Shown here: positions 61,796 to 64,000 of the stretch, in pieces
Position numbering within the stretch: the first letter of the stretch is position 1
Layout of the letters: every line of letters starts with the position of its first letter
From: Halorussus litoreus
GTDB taxonomy: Archaea > Halobacteriota > Halobacteria > Halobacteriales > Haladaptataceae
NCBI RefSeq assembly: GCF_003382685.1
Contig: NZ_KZ859509.1
Location: forward strand, 1 to 64,000
Direction of reading: 5' to 3'
DNA length: 64,000 nt
Notes under the pieces: generated by a model
What the model saw: only the letters and a program-made list of their open reading frames with translations
Databases searched by the model: none
What the model was told of the DNA's origin: nothing
Translations under genes and position numbers: made by a program

Positions 61796-61920
61796 ATTGT
61801 GCGTAAGTGGCTAGGGAACGCGTAAAACAGTTCCGCAACGAGCGTCGGTCCGTCGCTCGAATCGGGTGTGAGCGTCGCGTTGGTGGCCACTGGCTTCCGT
61901 CCGTCGTCGGCAGGCGGAGG

Positions 61921-62097
61921 TTAGTCGTCGGCCGTGGGCGCGGGGTCGTCGCGCGCCGACGCGGTCGATCGCGCGCTGACCGGCTCCGACCCGCAGTCGA
62001 CGCACGCGTACGCCCCGTCGACCGTCTGCACGACGGGTGCGTTGCAGTCGATGCATTTCAGACGCGCGTCCCGTACCTGTCTCGGATAGCGTCCCAT
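61921..62097 (-). CDS. Small CxxC zinc-ribbon protein
   Basis: 58 residues, from ATG 62097 to TAA 61921: MGRYPRQVRDARLKCIDCNA, then a short beta hairpin (VVQTVDGAYA) and CVDCGSEPVS. Two CxxC pairs 17 residues apart form a zinc ribbon; the C-terminal tail is Ala/Asp-rich and disordered. Found by reading the minus strand between alaS and rfcA. Similar tiny ribbons are common in haloarchaea; function unknown. Confidence 0.65.
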   Translation of the reverse strand: MGRYPRQVRDARLKCIDCNAPVVQTVDGAYACVDCGSEPVSARSTASARDDPAPTADD

Positions 62098-62199
62098 GGA
62101 TGTACTCCTCGCTCGCTACGCCGGTCCGGAGTAAAAGGGGGAGCGGCCGTTCGGGACCGTTTCCGCGATTATCGGCGGGTTTCGCGGGGCTGGCGGGCG

Positions 62200-62234
62200 T
62201 TTCCGCGCCGCGGCAGGACGCCGCGGCGCGGAAA
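62200..62234 (-). terminator. Perfect 15-bp hairpin downstream of rfcA
   Basis: TTTCCGCGCCGCGGC/GCCGCGGCGCGGAAA around AGGAC, 71 bp after the rfcA stop codon on the minus strand, before the small zinc-ribbon gene. Likely a 3'-end structure; no T-run follows. Confidence 0.5.
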
Positions 62235-62304
62235 GGCCCGCTTGCCATCGGCTAGTTCAGGGCTACTCGACAGTCGCCGACTACCCGACCCTGCCGGGCC
62301 GCCG

Positions 62305-63327
62305 TCACTCGTCGTTCAGCGACAGCGACGCCAGCAGGGCCTCCAGCTGGACCTGCTCGTTCGCGCCCTCGGTGATGCGGTAGTCGACCTCGCCCACGCG
62401 GTCCATCAGGCGAACGGTGGCGGCGTCGTCGAGCTCGAACTCCCACACCGACCGGTGGAGCTGGTCGATGATGTCGCCACCGGCCATCCCCTTGTTCGTG
62501 AGCAGGTCGTCGAGGATCGAACGCGCCTTGCTGAAGTCACCCTCGATAGCGTTGGTCACCATCTCCTCGATCTCCTCCGGGCGGGCAGTGCTCGTGATGG
62601 TAAACACCGCCTCCTCGTCGACCACTTCGCCCATCACCGCGGCGGCCTGCAGCGCGTTGATGGCCTTGCGCATGTCGCCGTCGGCGGCGTAGACCAGCGC
62701 GTCCACGCCCTCTTCGGTGGTCTCGATGCCCTCCACGTCGGCGATCTTCCGAACCTGCCCGGCCACCGCCTCGTCGTTCAGCGGGCCGAAGCGGAAGGTT
62801 GCGCATCGGGACTGGATGGGGTCGATGATCTTCGAGGAGTAGTTACACGAGAGGATGAATCGGGTGTTCGCGGAGAACTGCTCCATCGTTCGGCGGAGTG
62901 CAGACTGGGCGTCGGACGTGAGGGAGTCGGCCTCGTCGAGGAAGATGATGCGGTAGTTGTGACCGCCGAACGAGGACCGCGCGAAGTTCTTGATGCGGTC
63001 CCGGACCACGTCGATGCCGCGCTGGTCGGAGGCGTTGAGTTCGAGGAAGTGCTGCTGCCAGTCGTCGCCGTACAGCTGCTTGGCGATGGCGACCGCGCTG
63101 GTCGTCTTCCCGACACCCGCCGGCCCCGAGAACAGGAGGTTCGGCAGGTCGTCGCGCTCGACGTACCGCTTCAGCCGCGCGGTGATGTCCTCGTGGCCCG
63201 CCACCTCGTCGAGGGTCTGGGGTCGGTACTTCTCGATCCAGATCTCGTCCCGGCCCGCGTCCGGGACCGACTCCGGTTCGGACGCCTCGTCGGCCCCACT
63301 CTCGGCCTCGCTCTCGACCTCGCTCAT
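62305..63327 (-). CDS. rfcA: Replication factor C small subunit (RfcA type)
   Basis: 340 residues. AAA+ clamp-loader ATPase: Walker A GPAGVGKT at 68-75, Walker [12 protein letters not shown], and the arginine finger in [13 protein letters not shown] 25-residue acidic N-terminal extension ([20 protein letters not shown]) precedes the conserved [17 protein letters not shown] 63327 lies about 25 bp after a CTTTAAG box on the minus strand, so the mRNA is probably leaderless; in-frame ATGs further upstream fall in the promoter. Works with RfcC and a large subunit to load PCNA. Confidence 0.95.
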   Translation of the reverse strand: MSEVESEAESGADEASEPESVPDAGRDEIWIEKYRPQTLDEVAGHEDITARLKRYVERDDLPNLLFSGPAGVGKTTSAVAIAKQLYGDDWQQHFLELNASDQRGIDVVRDRIKNFARSSFGGHNYRIIFLDEADSLTSDAQSALRRTMEQFSANTRFILSCNYSSKIIDPIQSRCATFRFGPLNDEAVAGQVRKIADVEGIETTEEGVDALVYAADGDMRKAINALQAAAVMGEVVDEEAVFTITSTARPEEIEEMVTNAIEGDFSKARSILDDLLTNKGMAGGDIIDQLHRSVWEFELDDAATVRLMDRVGEVDYRITEGANEQVQLEALLASLSLNDE

Positions 63328-63486
63328 GTGGGAGTCGAAGTGCTTGCCGGTCTTAAAGTCCCCGAGGTCGCACTGAGCGTTCCGAGACCTCATGGAGTAG
63401 TCCACAGTGGGTGAGTCCCACGTGAACTGTTTACGCCACTATTACCAGCGAAACTACTATTTCGGATACGGTCGAACCGCCGAGAC

Positions 63487-64000
63487 ATGAACAGGCAGTT
63501 CGCAGTCGTACTCGCGGTCGTGGTCGCGCTGGCGCTGATTCCGGCCCCGGTCGCGGCCGAGGAGACCCGGACCGGCGGCACCGTCGTCGTGGATGAGAGC
63601 GAGACGGTCGACGACGACCTCACCGCGTTCGGCGGAACGGTCGTCGTCCGCGGCACCGTGAACGGCGACCTGACCGCGTTCGCGGGCAACGTCATCGTCG
63701 AAGGCGAGGTGAACGGCGACCTCGAAGCGTTCGCGGGCAACGTCCGCATCAACGGCACCGTCACCGGCGACGCCACCGCCGCGGGCGGGAACGTCTACCT
63801 CGCGCGGGGCGGAACAGTCGGCGGCCAGCTCGAAGCCGGTGCGGGCAACGTCGTCATCGCGGGCGAAGTCGGCGAGGACGCGCAGGTCGGTGCCGACACC
63901 ATCACGGTCGAGTCGAGCGCGAGCGTCGGCGGCGATCTCGCGTACGACGGCGACCTCGACCTCGCCGACGGTGCCAGCGTGGCCGGCGAGGTCCGACAGG
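63487..64000 (+). CDS. Secreted bactofilin-like/polymer-forming repeat protein (C-terminus beyond window)
   Basis: The first 171 residues of a protein with a signal peptide (MNRQFAVVLAVVVALALIPA then PVAAEE) and a run of beta-helix repeats of the form GTVNGDLTAFAGNVIVEGEV, GEVNGDLEAFAGNVRINGTV, about 20 residues each. This is the polymer-forming (bactofilin) pattern, here exported. Many haloarchaea have similar proteins with C-terminal membrane helices; whether this one does lies outside the window. Start ATG 63487; the frame is open to base 64000. Confidence 0.85.
   Translation, partial: MNRQFAVVLAVVVALALIPAPVAAEETRTGGTVVVDESETVDDDLTAFGGTVVVRGTVNGDLTAFAGNVIVEGEVNGDLEAFAGNVRINGTVTGDATAAGGNVYLARGGTVGGQLEAGAGNVVIAGEVGEDAQVGADTITVESSASVGGDLAYDGDLDLADGASVAGEVRQ

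Noticed and set aside
1-64000. tRNA, rRNA or other structural RNA genes
   Set aside because: I scanned the intergenic stretches for cloverleaf-like arms and a terminal T-loop pattern and saw none; a covariance-model scan would settle this.

Overview
This window is chromosomal DNA from a halophilic archaeon (class Halobacteria). The proteins are strongly acidic, the coding DNA is GC-rich and written with haloarchaeal codon use, and several genes start leaderless about 25-30 nt after a TATA box. The gene set fits: archaeal TBP, RFC small subunits, thermosome, aIF1A, aIF2-beta, Rio1, archaeal Hjc, Trm1 and TrmG10, and several families seen only in haloarchaea. I cannot name the genus from sequence alone. 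No rRNA, tRNA, transposase or cas gene was recognised.

Layout. 1-7 kb: MutL (cut by the window edge) and MutS on the minus strand, with an aldo/keto reductase and small proteins between them. 7-13 kb: a creatininase-family amidohydrolase, a Fic/Doc-like protein, TBP divergent from a tRNA G10 methyltransferase, a membrane protein, and RFC subunit C. 13-19 kb: a Thr/Glu-rich secreted protein, RNase Z, and a DUF460 protein. 19-25 kb: an NhaC-type antiporter, TyrRS, then aIF1A, Rio1 and a KH protein, a translation and ribosome-maturation run. 25-31 kb: thermosome, a bacterio-opsin-activator-like regulator, Lrp divergent from glutamine synthetase, and a PAP2 phosphatase. 31-36 kb: YihY-type membrane protein, Trm1, a small SWIM protein, a secreted PIT-repeat peptide, and HisH. 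36-39 kb: a PhnDCE phosphate/phosphonate ABC transporter. 39-46 kb: a 2-hydroxyacid dehydrogenase, a copper pair (Cys-rich four-helix protein and CopZ), a CBS protein, dihydroneopterin aldolase, aIF2-beta and HisG. 46-52 kb: an M48-like protein without its zinc motif, SAH/MTA deaminase, a secreted acidic protein, and SAH hydrolase. 52-53 kb: an AT-rich islet with a two-copy 41-nt repeat and a DUF3800 gene. 53-64 kb: alpha/beta hydrolase, FNT channel, Hjc, SWIM protein, a second YihY protein, AlaRS, RFC small subunit A, and the start of a bactofilin-like surface protein.

How the genes fit together. Most of the window is housekeeping: mismatch repair, clamp loading, Holliday-junction cutting, tRNA modification and charging, initiation factors, nitrogen assimilation, histidine synthesis, and S-adenosylhomocysteine disposal. 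Accessory features are few: the Fic/Doc gene, the DUF3800 islet, and secreted repeat proteins.

The unusual content is mostly intergenic. (1) A family of long imperfect inverted-repeat elements occurs in full, half and internally deleted forms (6.8, 17.0, 43.6, 46.0 and 50.2 kb). (2) Degenerate tandem repeats with 17-20 bp periods lie beside several genes, often directly after stop codons (6.7, 15.6, 27.4, 55.4, 56.7, 57.4 and 58.9 kb). (3) There are very strong perfect hairpins, including a 50-bp palindrome with no loop behind the thermosome gene. (4) Identical 41-nt repeats sit next to the DUF3800 gene. I found no complete, clearly new multi-gene system.
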